DNA from: an uncultured Pirellulaceae bacterium
Lineage (GTDB): Bacteria; Planctomycetota; Planctomycetia; Pirellulales; Pirellulaceae
Length of the DNA: 52,513 bases
NCBI GenBank assembly: GCA_938082855.1
Contig: CALKCC010000037.1
Span: forward strand, 1 to 52,513
Reading direction: 5' to 3'
This document shows positions 19,093-28,083 of this stretch, in pieces (position 1 is the first letter of the stretch; each line of letters starts with the position of its first letter). The notes under the pieces are model-generated. The model was not told the origin of the DNA. It saw only the letters and a list, made by a program, of their open reading frames with translations, and made no database searches. Position numbers and translations under genes: made by a program.

Positions 19093-19128
19093 GTACGCTA
19101 TGTGCGTACCTGCATTCCCTGCACATAG
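19093..19128 (-). promoter_or_regulatory. Overlapping inverted repeats upstream of nadB
   Basis: Two inverted repeats share bases 38 to 73 bases before the nadB start. One is GTACGC-5 nt-GCGTAC (19093-19109). The other is CTATGTGC-15 nt-GCACATAG (19098-19105 with 19121-19128). They cannot form as hairpins at the same time. No T-run follows either, so a terminator is unlikely. An operator or RNA switch acting on nadB is possible, but I recognise no known NAD-regulon box. Confidence 0.35.
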
Positions 19129-19187
19129 TTAGCGGTAAGTCCTTTTTCCCGCTTTTTAAGAGGTGTGGCTGTTGTCGTCGTTACAAC

Positions 19188-22100
19188 CTATTCATCTGAT
19201 ACATTCGTACCTGTTCGGAAGGACTTGAATCGCTGTTGTAGATGAGCTGGCAGGCCTGATAGAGCTCCATTGCCACGGACTCCCTGGACATCCTGTTGAT
19301 TACTTTTCACCTGTCGGATTCCGGATTGAGCCGTGGGACGCAGGCCAAGCGATTTTAAAGTGTCAGATAAAACCGTTTTGCCGGCGGCTGTGGTGTCTTG
19401 TTGCAGACCTTCGTAACGAGCCACCATCTCCCGTAGTTGTTCGGCTGTGATTCCTAAGTCCTCGAGTAAATCTTCACTCGGGTTATCCTGATGATCTCGC
19501 AGGTATTTTAAGGCCAAGTCGGTAGCACGCTTGGCATAGTCGAGCTGGGCCTCTTCCGATTCGTCAATTTCCTCTGGCAACCCAAGGTTGTCGACCTGCT
19601 CAGCGTCCTGTTGGCCGGTCCCGGATTGCGGATTGGCTTCAGCCCCTGCTGACTGATCTGTAGCACCTGGCGAGTCAGTTGACTCTTGGGTACCTGGTGT
19701 ATCCGTCATGTTTTCCCCATTGGGATTGGTATCGTCTCCGGCAGACATATCACCTTGTTCACTCTGCTGTGGACCACCAGTTTGAGTCGAGTCCGTATCG
19801 CTACCACCCATGTCTTCGACCTGTTCACCGGAGTCACCGACATCGCCATTACGAGGATCCTTCATCGGGTCTTTGGTGTTCATGCCCTGAGCGTCAGGAT
19901 TTGCTGATGCATCGCCTGTCTGCTGATTTGCCGGATCTCCAGTCTTCGGATTTCCCGAATCGGTTTGTGTATTCGGTTGCCCTTCGACACCCTGCATGGA
20001 ATCGGTATTTCCATCTGTCGCCGCTGGCTTTTCATTGGAAGTCTGCTCGGTTGGATTTTCATCACCCTGATTCATTGGGGGCGTTTGAGGCGGCTCATTA
20101 GAAGGAGTATTGTCGGTCGAGGACTCCTGATTTTTCATGTCACGTAAACGGTCAAGAAGTTTGTCAAAGATGTCGCCATCATGTTTGTCATCCGATTTGG
20201 ATCCGCCGTCTCCGCCTTCCTGCTCAGGGGTGTTATCGGAGTTGTTTTGGTTTCCGGATTCTCCGGTCGATTGACCACTTACCGATTCCTCCGAAGATTG
20301 AGTGCTTTCCCCGGTATCCCCAGTGTCCTGAGCATTACTATCGTTTCCGGACTCACCTGAATCTGAGTTGTTGCTGGATTCTCCTGTTCCTGCATTTCCG
20401 GTGTCATTTCCTGCTTCACTTTCAGGATTGTTGTCTCCCGGCATGTCGTTGTCAGAGTTTCCATCATTGGTATCACTGGGAGATCCACCCTGATCTGCTG
20501 GCGCATTTTCGCCTTTACCGTCATTTGGTTCTTCAGACGGATTCCCCTGGCCTCCGGAACCTCCGTTTTCGTTATTCGGTTCTCCACCTTCTTCCGGGTT
20601 TTCAGAAGATCCTCCGGTCGCGCCTTCTTCGGGACTATCACTTCCTCCGTCGGGAGTCATGCCTTCTTCGCTACCCATTTCATTCGGTGCATCTTCCATG
20701 TTGTCCGACGGCTGCTGTGTCATGTCGCCATCGTCCATCTCGTTTTCTTCGTCAGGATTTTCCGGAGTATCAACAGGGTCAGTTACATGAATCACCAGAT
20801 GTTCGCTTTGACTCTGGTTAGGCTGTGGATTCGAGGCTGTTTTTCTATTGTCCGCTGCTTCACCGTAAAGCGTGATTCGTGTTCCTGGTGTAAGTCCCAA
20901 TTTCGTTGGTGTGAATTTGGTATTAAACCGGCGTTGCATATCCTGTGCTTGCTGAGGAGACAGCAACTCCACACGAATATCGTCATGGGCCTGTCGATTG
21001 ATCACCATAGATACCCGTGACAATGCAAAGTCGGGATCATAAGCCTCCCACTCTAATTGCAGCGTCTGATTGGCAGCCAACTCCACCGGGCCGTTGCGTA
21101 CTTCCCGCGAGGCCGGTTGGGTGAATTCAATGATCGGCGCCAAATCCTGCAGGGTCGTGATCGAGTACTCAATGGCATGTGGATTGGTCTTACCTGATTT
21201 GGATTTGAAGAAGACCTGATAGCCGGAGTACAGAGGTTGTTGTTCACTGTCGACTCGTAATTCCAACTCAGACGCCGCAGTAAATTCATCGGTGACTTCC
21301 ATGGCTTGTCGTTGAGAACCACCATCCCTCGTCCTTAGTTGCAGCCAGGCTGAGTCGATTGGAGCATTGGCTGTTGCATGGATTTGGACACGACTGCCTT
21401 CCAATGCTTCCAGATTGAATTGTGTCGAACTCGAGGAGGTCGGCAGATTGGTGTACGCAGGACGAGTCGTTTTGACTTGAGTGACTCGGATCGAAGGTGC
21501 CGGGATGACCTGTATTTTAAACTGTTTGCTTAATGCGGTCCGGCCGTTCGGGTCGCCAGCTTCGATCCAGTATTGAAAACTTTGCTGGATCCCGTGTGGA
21601 ACTTCGTCCAATGTGAATTCATACCTGTTGTCTTTCAGCATCATTAGGTGCTTCTGACGAGCGGAGGTTCCATCAAGAGACTCGGTGATCAGGTGGACTG
21701 GTTGGCCTTCGCTGATCCCTTCAACCTTTGCGGAAAAGGTTACGGTAGCACCATAATTGATCTCGATCTCTCCCGGTTCGATCTGGTCGATGGTGATTTC
21801 GGAAGGACGTTGCACGTCGTCCCACGGGATCAAAATACGATGTATAGTCTGGAGCGACGGATTAGGCATGCAGGCAAAGTAGATTGCCGTCACTGCCATG
21901 CAGGCCAGACTGGAGTATCCCCACCAGGAAGTGGTGGTTGCGTCGGCGCCATCCAGGGCTCGGTCGTCGTCCAAATCTGAATACGCTCGTTTTTCCATCG
22001 ATTGAGCAATGGAAGGATGGATGTGATTCGAATCTTTAATTTGCCAGTAATTGGAAACGCTGTTCTTGATCTCGGGCGAGATGGCTTCAATCTGCTGAGC

Positions 22101-22421
22101 GACATACAGTGGATTAATTCTTCCGCGGAGCGAACGTCCAATGAAGTAAATGCTCGCTGGTGGAAAGAGAATGACCAGTAGCAGGAAATATAACCAACGC
22201 CCCAGAGATCCAAGCGACCCACTGTCAACGAGCAGATATGCCCAATGGTCGATTAAAAATGCGGAGCCGAGTAATACTAAGCCTGCCAATGCCGATCGGC
22301 TAAGCATCGTTAGCAGATCGAGTAGCTTCCAACGCCGGCAATTGGATTGCAATACGTCAGCGATTTGACCTGCTTCCGCAGTTCCGCTGAGATCGTGTTG
22401 TGATAACGAGCCGGTGGCCAT
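19188..22421 (-). CDS. Large membrane protein with long low-complexity region (DUF4175-like layout)
   Basis: A 1077-residue protein with three hydrophobic helices near the N-terminus (about 43-66, 76-95, 169-185), then a beta-rich outside part (about 190-540) with Ig-like phrases such as PAPSIRVTQVKTTRPAYTNL. Residues about 548-940 are an extreme Gly/Asn/Glu/Asp/Ser-rich, acidic, presumably disordered region. The end returns to helix (DYAKRATDLALKYLRDHQDN) and a short conserved-looking tail. This layout resembles planctomycete and proteobacterial DUF4175-type proteins; I do not know its function. It has its own likely promoter, overlapped by a perfect palindrome. The repetitive DNA at about 19590-20780 creates long open frames on the other strand that are not genes. 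Confidence 0.8.
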   Translation of the reverse strand: MATGSLSQHDLSGTAEAGQIADVLQSNCRRWKLLDLLTMLSRSALAGLVLLGSAFLIDHWAYLLVDSGSLGSLGRWLYFLLLVILFPPASIYFIGRSLRGRINPLYVAQQIEAISPEIKNSVSNYWQIKDSNHIHPSIAQSMEKRAYSDLDDDRALDGADATTTSWWGYSSLACMAVTAIYFACMPNPSLQTIHRILIPWDDVQRPSEITIDQIEPGEIEINYGATVTFSAKVEGISEGQPVHLITESLDGTSARQKHLMMLKDNRYEFTLDEVPHGIQQSFQYWIEAGDPNGRTALSKQFKIQVIPAPSIRVTQVKTTRPAYTNLPTSSSSTQFNLEALEGSRVQIHATANAPIDSAWLQLRTRDGGSQRQAMEVTDEFTAASELELRVDSEQQPLYSGYQVFFKSKSGKTNPHAIEYSITTLQDLAPIIEFTQPASREVRNGPVELAANQTLQLEWEAYDPDFALSRVSMVINRQAHDDIRVELLSPQQAQDMQRRFNTKFTPTKLGLTPGTRITLYGEAADNRKTASNPQPNQSQSEHLVIHVTDPVDTPENPDEENEMDDGDMTQQPSDNMEDAPNEMGSEEGMTPDGGSDSPEEGATGGSSENPEEGGEPNNENGGSGGQGNPSEEPNDGKGENAPADQGGSPSDTNDGNSDNDMPGDNNPESEAGNDTGNAGTGESSNNSDSGESGNDSNAQDTGDTGESTQSSEESVSGQSTGESGNQNNSDNTPEQEGGDGGSKSDDKHDGDIFDKLLDRLRDMKNQESSTDNTPSNEPPQTPPMNQGDENPTEQTSNEKPAATDGNTDSMQGVEGQPNTQTDSGNPKTGDPANQQTGDASANPDAQGMNTKDPMKDPRNGDVGDSGEQVEDMGGSDTDSTQTGGPQQSEQGDMSAGDDTNPNGENMTDTPGTQESTDSPGATDQSAGAEANPQSGTGQQDAEQVDNLGLPEEIDESEEAQLDYAKRATDLALKYLRDHQDNPSEDLLEDLGITAEQLREMVARYEGLQQDTTAAGKTVLSDTLKSLGLRPTAQSGIRQVKSNQQDVQGVRGNGALSGLPAHLQQRFKSFRTGTNVSDE

Positions 22422-22459
22422 GCAATCTGCCCAATAATTCCAAATGAATAGTACTACTT

Positions 22460-22475
22460 ATTATAGACGTCTATA
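22460..22475 (-). promoter_or_regulatory. -10 box TATAAT overlapped by a 14-bp perfect palindrome
   Basis: On the minus strand a perfect TATAAT (22465-22460) lies 38 bases before the start codon of the 1077-residue protein. The 14-bp perfect palindrome TATAGACGTCTATA (22462-22475) overlaps this box, as expected for a repressor operator. The -35 region is weak at any normal spacing, which would suit a regulated promoter. No candidate regulator gene is adjacent. Confidence 0.4.
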
Positions 22476-22743
22476 GCGTCGTAAAGTTCCATTGTTTTTA
22501 GAACTTCAACGACTGATCGGTCGATGAGGGGCACGCCGACCAGATGTAGTGCTATTACCATGAACTCGTAAAGAGTCTAAAGTACAATATTAGATAAGCA
22601 CCACCTTTTATTTATCGGCTTATTTGTAGCTATTTCTCCCTGACATTTATGCTATTCATGTGTCGTCGACGGAGAAATTCGAGTCGTTCCCAAGCTATCG
22701 ATGCTCGCGTCTCCTTAGCATAAGTCCGAATAGGGTAAAGCGT

Positions 22744-22764
22744 GTTGGCTTAGTGAAAGCCAAC
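22744..22764 (+). promoter_or_regulatory. Leader hairpin before the UxaA-family gene
   Basis: GTTGGCTT and AAGCCAAC form a perfect 8-bp stem with a 5-base loop (AGTGA), 44 bases before the GTG start at 22809. No T-run follows, so it is not a classic terminator. It may be an operator or a 5' leader structure. Confidence 0.3.
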
Positions 22765-22808
22765 TTAAGCTGACTGATACACAACTCTGTAAAAATAGGT
22801 AATTTTCA

Positions 22809-24359
22809 GTGTCCGACAAAGTAGATTTCATTTATCTCGATGGGAATGACAATATCTGTGTAGCCACCAGAAATCTCTCCAAAGGCACAACCTTGGATGT
22901 TGAGGGTCAGTCCTTTGAGCTGCAGGAAGATATCCGTATCGGTCACAAAATAGCGATTCGGGAAATTGATTCCGAGACACCGGTTTACAAGTACGGTCAG
23001 CCGATTGGTCTGAGTACGGAACGGGTTACTCCCGGGCAGTGGGTGCATGTTCACAATGTGAAGCATGTGGCACCGGAAACGGATTACGAAAAGGCAACGA
23101 ATCATCCGGAGCCTTTACCTCCAATCACTGATCGCACATTTATGGGGTTTCGTCGTCCCAATAATACAGCCGGGACTCGAAACTATATCGGAGTCCTGTC
23201 TTCAGTAAATTGTTCGGCCTCCGTGGCGAAGTACATTGCGCGTCACTTCGACCAGAGCATTCTCAAAGATTATCCCAACGTCGATGGGATTGTACCGTTT
23301 GTGCATGGCGAAGGTTGTGGGATGCAATTCGGCGGACTGAAGCATGAAATGTTGAACCGGGTACTGGGGGGGATCGCCAGACACCCTAACATCGGTGGCT
23401 ATCTCATTGTTGGACTGGGCTGCGAGCAAAGCACGATTGGCTACTTGGTGGAAAGTCAACGTCTTGTACAGATTGATGGAGTGGCGGATTCCAGTGGAGT
23501 GAAAACTCCACCGGTGTTAAGTATGCAAGACCATGGGGGTACGATGGCGACTGTCGAGCTGGGTATTCAGCAAATCGCCAAATTACTCCCTGCCGCCAAC
23601 GACGTGAAACGAGAACCGATTCCCGTTAGCGAACTGACCGTCGGGTTGGAATGTGGTGGTTCAGATGGTAACTCCGGAGTCACCGCCAACCCAGCCGTCG
23701 GCGTTGCCAGTGATTTACTGGTTGCCAGTGGGGGAACAGCGATGTTGTCCGAGATGCCTGAAGTTTATGGTGCAGAGCACCTGTTGACGGCTCGTTCCAG
23801 ATCAGTGGAAGTGGCCGATAAGTTGCTTGAGCGGATTAAATGGTGGGAATGGTATGCCGGAATATGGGGCGAGTCGATCAACAACAATCCTTCGGCTGGT
23901 AATAAAGAGGGAGGCCTGACTACGATTGCTGAGAAGTCGTTGGGAGCTGTCGCCAAAGGTGGATCCACGATTCTTGAAGCGGTCTATGAATACGCAGAGC
24001 AGGTCGATAAGAAAGGGTTTGTCTTAATGGACACGCCCGGGTTTGATCCTCCCAGCGTCACCGGAATGGTAGCAGGTGGTGCCAACGTTGTCGTGTTTAC
24101 CACGGGTCGTGGAAGTTGTTTTGGATGTAAACCCACTCCATCAATTAAGGTTGCCACCAATACTCCAATGTACGAACGCATGATTGATGATATGGATATT
24201 AATGCGGGAACCGTACTGACCGGCAAGACAGTTCAGGAATTGGGCCGTGATATCTATGAAGAGATTATCGAAGTGGCCAGTGGAAAGAAAACCAAAAGTG
24301 AAATCCATGGAATTGGAGACGAGGAGTTTGTTCCCTGGACATTAGGAGCTCAGCTCTAA
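22809..24359 (+). CDS. UxaA-family altronate/galactarate dehydratase
   Basis: A 516-residue one-piece UxaA/GarD-type dehydratase starting at GTG. Residues about 1-90 form the SAF-like domain (HKIAIREIDSETPVYKYGQ). The catalytic part follows with GFRRPNNTAGTRNYIGV, SSVNCSASVA, FVHGEGCGMQ, LECGGSDGNSGVTANPA and, near the end, TTGRGSCFGCKPTPSIKVA. The conserved cysteines and histidines fit the Fe2+-dependent site of this family. It would dehydrate a sugar acid such as altronate to a 2-keto-3-deoxy acid in the cytoplasm. No uxaB/uxaC or kdgK/eda lies nearby, so the substrate could be altronate, galactarate or a related acid. Confidence 0.87.
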   Translation: MSDKVDFIYLDGNDNICVATRNLSKGTTLDVEGQSFELQEDIRIGHKIAIREIDSETPVYKYGQPIGLSTERVTPGQWVHVHNVKHVAPETDYEKATNHPEPLPPITDRTFMGFRRPNNTAGTRNYIGVLSSVNCSASVAKYIARHFDQSILKDYPNVDGIVPFVHGEGCGMQFGGLKHEMLNRVLGGIARHPNIGGYLIVGLGCEQSTIGYLVESQRLVQIDGVADSSGVKTPPVLSMQDHGGTMATVELGIQQIAKLLPAANDVKREPIPVSELTVGLECGGSDGNSGVTANPAVGVASDLLVASGGTAMLSEMPEVYGAEHLLTARSRSVEVADKLLERIKWWEWYAGIWGESINNNPSAGNKEGGLTTIAEKSLGAVAKGGSTILEAVYEYAEQVDKKGFVLMDTPGFDPPSVTGMVAGGANVVVFTTGRGSCFGCKPTPSIKVATNTPMYERMIDDMDINAGTVLTGKTVQELGRDIYEEIIEVASGKKTKSEIHGIGDEEFVPWTLGAQL

Positions 24360-24384
24360 TCTCTTTCCGGGGCATCGTCAGACC

Positions 24385-25443
24385 ATGTCAGGTTTACTTA
24401 AGATCATCGATGGGAGCTCCCGATCGCCATTGATCTGGTTCGTGCAGTGCCTATTGCGTTTGCTCTCGCTTCCGTATCGTTTGGTGATTTACTGGCGAAA
24501 TGCTCGGTTTGATAAAGGGCATCGCGTTACCCGCGTTTCTGTCCCAGTCATTAGTATTGGCAATCTTACGACCGGAGGTACTGGGAAGACCCCGATGGTG
24601 AAATACGTAGCTCAGTGGCTACGTGATTGTGGACTGCGAGTGACTTTGTTGAGCCGTGGCTATCGCGCCGAAGCTGACCAGCCCAATGACGAGGCCTTGG
24701 AATTAGAAAGACGCTTGCCGGATGTCCCCCACCTACAGAATCCAAATCGAGTTGAATCTGCTCGGGTGGCGATCGAAGAGTTTGCTGCTCAGATTTTGCT
24801 ACTGGATGATGGCTTTCAACACCGATTCCTTGAACGAGATTTGGATATCGTATTGATTGATGCCACTTGCCCCTTTGGCTATGGGCGACTACTGCCAGCA
24901 GGGTTGTTAAGAGAGCCAATCAGCGCTTTGAATCGAGCCAACGTGGCCATCATTACCAGAACAGATCGTGTTTCCGCTCACGACCTTGAGCAAATACGAC
25001 AGCAAATTGGGGCCGTAAATGACGACCTGCCGATCATTGAATTTGGTCATGCCATTGATGGACTGGAAAATTACAGTGGCGACTTGGTCGACTGTGAACA
25101 CCTTCAAGGTGAGAGAGTTTTGGTTTTCTCTGGCATCGGAAATCACCAGGCATTTAAGGCACTGTTGGAAAGCCAGAAGGTTGATCTTGTTTGTGATCTC
25201 GAGTTTGCTGATCACTACCATTATGGTCGCGAAGATATTGAGAGGATTTGCCAGCGAGCTCAGAAACATTCAGCCAGCGCCGTAGTCTGTACAATGAAGG
25301 ATCTGGTCAAGATTCAGGTTGATCAACTTGGAGAGTTTCCTTTGTGGGCTTTAGCTGTCAGTCTGGAACCGACAGCGGGGAAAGCAGATCTGGATTTGGC
25401 GTTAGGTAAGATTGTGGATTTAGTAGGACCGGACGAACTGTAA
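24385..25443 (+). CDS. lpxK: Tetraacyldisaccharide 4'-kinase
   Basis: A 352-residue LpxK. It shows an N-terminal membrane-associated stretch (about 15-40), the modified Walker A SIGNLTTGGTGKTPMVKYV, LLSRGYR, the Walker B/catalytic region LLLDDGFQHRFLERDLDIVL, and GRLLPAGLLREP. It phosphorylates the lipid A disaccharide precursor at the inner membrane. Its presence argues that this organism makes lipid A and has a Gram-negative type outer membrane. No other lpx gene is in the window. It is directly followed by the SDR gene with no gap (TAA then ATG). Confidence 0.93.
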   Translation: MSGLLKIIDGSSRSPLIWFVQCLLRLLSLPYRLVIYWRNARFDKGHRVTRVSVPVISIGNLTTGGTGKTPMVKYVAQWLRDCGLRVTLLSRGYRAEADQPNDEALELERRLPDVPHLQNPNRVESARVAIEEFAAQILLLDDGFQHRFLERDLDIVLIDATCPFGYGRLLPAGLLREPISALNRANVAIITRTDRVSAHDLEQIRQQIGAVNDDLPIIEFGHAIDGLENYSGDLVDCEHLQGERVLVFSGIGNHQAFKALLESQKVDLVCDLEFADHYHYGREDIERICQRAQKHSASAVVCTMKDLVKIQVDQLGEFPLWALAVSLEPTAGKADLDLALGKIVDLVGPDEL

Positions 25444-26187
25444 ATGCCAGAAGCTGTAATTATTATCGGAGCCACTTCGGACATAGCGCGGGCAACGGCG
25501 ATGGAGTTCTCGCGGGAATATGATCTGATTCTTGTTGGCCGTAATGAAGTCGAATTGGAAGCGATAGCTAGTGATTTGTCTATTCGATTTGATTGCAATG
25601 TAACCACTCTGCCATTCGATGCTCGGGATCTATCTACTCATCAGGATTTAGTTAGTGATTGTTTTGAGCAAGCTGAGTTGATTGCCGGAGCGGTAGTGTG
25701 CTATGGCTTCCTGCCAGAACAAACTCAGGCCCAACGAGAATGGGATCTGGCGCATAAAACACTGGAAGTCAACTTCACGTCATGCGTTTCTATCTTGGAA
25801 CCGTTGATGGCTCGGCTTGAAGAACAGCAACATGGATTCCTGGCGGTGATTTCATCCGTCGCTGGCGATCGAGGGCGTCAAAGTAATTACATCTATGGAG
25901 CAGCGAAGGGTGGGCTGACGACTTACCTGCAGGGCTTGCGAAACCGAGGATTCAAATCGGGAGTCCATGTGATGACGGTGAAACCCGGATTCGTTTCCAC
26001 GGCAATGACCGTTGGAATCGTTGATCCAAAGTCTCCTTTAGTCGCAAGCCCGGAGCAGGTGGCTCGCGACATATATCGAGGGATTAGGAAACGGAAAAGT
26101 GTGATTTATTCACGTTGGTTCTGGCGGTACATCATGCTGATTATTCGTGCGATACCCGAGTGGATATTCAAACGGCTAGGCCTCTAA
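25444..26187 (+). CDS. Short-chain dehydrogenase/reductase
   Basis: A 247-residue SDR. The nucleotide-binding start is IIIGATSDIARATAMEF, a GxTSxIG-like variant found in the DprE2-like subgroup rather than the common TGxxxGIG. The catalytic Ser, Tyr and Lys are seen in ISSVAGDRGR and YIYGAAKGG. The C-terminus is basic and hydrophobic (FWRYIMLIIRAIPEWIFKRL), suggesting membrane attachment. Abutting lpxK suggests a role in envelope or lipid-linked sugar metabolism, but this is inference from position. Confidence 0.82.
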   Translation: MPEAVIIIGATSDIARATAMEFSREYDLILVGRNEVELEAIASDLSIRFDCNVTTLPFDARDLSTHQDLVSDCFEQAELIAGAVVCYGFLPEQTQAQREWDLAHKTLEVNFTSCVSILEPLMARLEEQQHGFLAVISSVAGDRGRQSNYIYGAAKGGLTTYLQGLRNRGFKSGVHVMTVKPGFVSTAMTVGIVDPKSPLVASPEQVARDIYRGIRKRKSVIYSRWFWRYIMLIIRAIPEWIFKRLGL

Positions 26188-26231
26188 CCTAGCCTATCGC
26201 AAGTGCAAGGTACCCGTCCTATAATGACGCT

Positions 26232-27341
26232 ATGTCTGTGACCATTGAGCCTGTCGAAATACGTTCACCTGAAGACCCTGCGTTAGAGCAGCTGTGTCAG
26301 CAGCTTCGTGAATTGTCAGACACCCTGGATTTTCCAGATGAAAACGGTCAGTCTCGGTGGCCTCAGCCCCAGTTAGATCTTTGTGCACAGTATGGCGTTT
26401 TTCGCTGGTTTTTGGACGAAGAATTTGGTGGTCTTGGTTGGAGTGACCGCGAGCTTACCGAAGGCTATCTGGCTCTCAGCTCAGCCTGTCAAACAACCAC
26501 GTTTATTATCACGCAGCGGACTGGCGCTTGTCGACGTATCGCTTTGAGCGGTAACGCGTTTGCTCGCGAGCAGTTGATCGCACCACTACTTAATGGATCC
26601 CAGTTTTCAACTGTCGGAATTTCACATTTAACGACGAGCCGGCGCCATTTAGCCAAGCCGGTGTTAGCCGCAGAAGAAACAGACTCGGGTTTCATACTCA
26701 ATGGATTTAGTCCTTGGGTAACCGGTGGTATCCATGCTGACACAATTGTTGTCGGCGCTGAGTTAGAGGATGGTCGGCAAATTTTAACCGTCGTACCTAC
26801 GGATGTCTCAGGGGTCCAGACAGAAAAGCCAGCTGACTTGGTGGCCTTATCTGGTAGTCATACCGGAAAGGTCTCCTTCACGGACGTGCATGTTGATGCA
26901 AAGTGGTTATTGGCCGGTCCCATTGAAAATGTGATGGCAGCCGGAATCGGAGCTCGCACTGGTGGGTTACAAACGTCCACTCTGGCGTTGGGTTTATCCG
27001 GCGCTGCCATAGAATTCATTTTTTCGGAAGCGGAAAAGCGTCCTGATTTGCTACCGCCTGCCCAGGCATTGCGACAGGAACGGGAGTCACTGAAACAGAT
27101 GCTGCTTCAGTCGGCATCCGGTGACGAGTCCTGTGGGACGGAAACACTCAGGCAACACTGTAACAGTCTGGTTCTGCGTTCCACTCAAGCAGCCTTATCA
27201 GCGGCGAAAGGGATGGGGTTTGTAACCGGACATCCGGTTGGAAGATGGTGTCGTGAAGCCTTGTTCTTCATGGTTTGGAGCTGCCCACAACCAGTCGTCA
27301 ATGCTCAGCTTTGTCAGCTGGCAGGAATTTCGGTCGAGTAA
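26232..27341 (+). CDS. Acyl-CoA dehydrogenase-like protein
   Basis: A 369-residue protein with the acyl-CoA dehydrogenase domain order: a helical N-terminus, a middle beta-domain (GISHLTTSRRHLAKPVLAAE, then GFSPWVTGGIHADTIVVGA) and a helical C-terminus. The middle domain has the FAD-contact style WVTGG. It is shorter than typical ACADs, and I cannot point with confidence to a catalytic Glu, so it may oxidise something other than acyl-CoA or act as a monooxygenase-like flavoprotein. It lies 12 bases before cysC. Confidence 0.75.
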   Translation: MSVTIEPVEIRSPEDPALEQLCQQLRELSDTLDFPDENGQSRWPQPQLDLCAQYGVFRWFLDEEFGGLGWSDRELTEGYLALSSACQTTTFIITQRTGACRRIALSGNAFAREQLIAPLLNGSQFSTVGISHLTTSRRHLAKPVLAAEETDSGFILNGFSPWVTGGIHADTIVVGAELEDGRQILTVVPTDVSGVQTEKPADLVALSGSHTGKVSFTDVHVDAKWLLAGPIENVMAAGIGARTGGLQTSTLALGLSGAAIEFIFSEAEKRPDLLPPAQALRQERESLKQMLLQSASGDESCGTETLRQHCNSLVLRSTQAALSAAKGMGFVTGHPVGRWCREALFFMVWSCPQPVVNAQLCQLAGISVE

Positions 27342-27353
27342 GGAAACAACTGG

Positions 27354-28013
27354 ATGGAAGAAACACATATTACCTGGCATGAACACTCAGTATCACGCGA
27401 ACAACGGGAAAGCCTCAATGGGCATCGCGGTTGTGTGGTATGGTTCACCGGATTGAGCGGTTGTGGGAAAAGCACAGTCGCCAATGTTGTGGATCAAAAA
27501 CTTCATGCACGCGGGATCCACACCACTGTGCTCGACGGAGATAATGTACGTCACGGATTAAATGCCAGCCCCCAGATCTTAGAGCCGCTTGGTCCAGAGT
27601 ATGCAAAACGATTCGGCTTAGGATTCTCAGCAGAAGATCGGCAGGAAAACATTCGCCGAGTCGGTGCAGTGACGGAGTTGTTTGCTGCTTCAGGCTTAAT
27701 TACGTTAGTGGCGTTTGTGAGTCCCTATCGTCAAGATCGAGCGAGTGTACGGGAACGCGTGGAGGCAGCACGAGCCGGTGATTTCGTAGAAGTCTTTATG
27801 GATACTCCATTGGAAGTCTGTGAAGCTCGCGACCCAAAGGGCCTCTATCAAAAGGCACGTGCAGGTGAAATCAAAGGGATGACTGGCATCGACGCTCCAT
27901 ACGAAGCTCCGGAGGCACCAGAAGTTCACCTTCAGGGTGGAGATCAAACACCGGATGTGTTAGCCGATCAGGTTATCGCTTATTTAGTATCAGTCGGCAT
28001 CATTCACGACTAG
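27354..28013 (+). CDS. cysC: Adenylylsulfate kinase
   Basis: A 219-residue APS kinase. The start matches family N-termini ([19 protein letters not shown]). The Walker A is GLSGCGKST, with [27 protein letters not shown], the lid region [19 protein letters not shown], and [12 protein letters not shown] following. It phosphorylates APS to PAPS in the cytoplasm for sulfate assimilation or sulfation. No ATP sulfurylase or PAPS reductase gene is near. Planctomycetes often have many sulfatases, so PAPS for sulfated products is conceivable but unproven. The start at 27354 lies 12 bases after the preceding stop. Confidence 0.93.
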   Translation: MEETHITWHEHSVSREQRESLNGHRGCVVWFTGLSGCGKSTVANVVDQKLHARGIHTTVLDGDNVRHGLNASPQILEPLGPEYAKRFGLGFSAEDRQENIRRVGAVTELFAASGLITLVAFVSPYRQDRASVRERVEAARAGDFVEVFMDTPLEVCEARDPKGLYQKARAGEIKGMTGIDAPYEAPEAPEVHLQGGDQTPDVLADQVIAYLVSVGIIHD

Positions 28014-28083
28014 GACATATCCTACCCAAGTGTGTGAACGCTCTGCATTGCAACTTAAAAGCTCTTAACAGAAGGAATGAATC

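Larger units (their letters stand above)
22422..22808. other. Divergent intergenic region
   Basis: These 387 bases separate two divergent genes, so promoters for both should lie here. The left part holds a consensus -10 box with a palindrome for the minus-strand gene. The right part holds an 8-bp hairpin before the UxaA gene. The middle is A/T-rich with no open frame, tRNA or repeat that I can support. Confidence 0.6.

Noticed and set aside
19590-20780. Several plus- and minus-strand open frames over 100 codons
   Set aside because: They mirror the low-complexity Gly/Asn/Glu tract of the 1077-residue protein and show no domain, signal or ribosome site.
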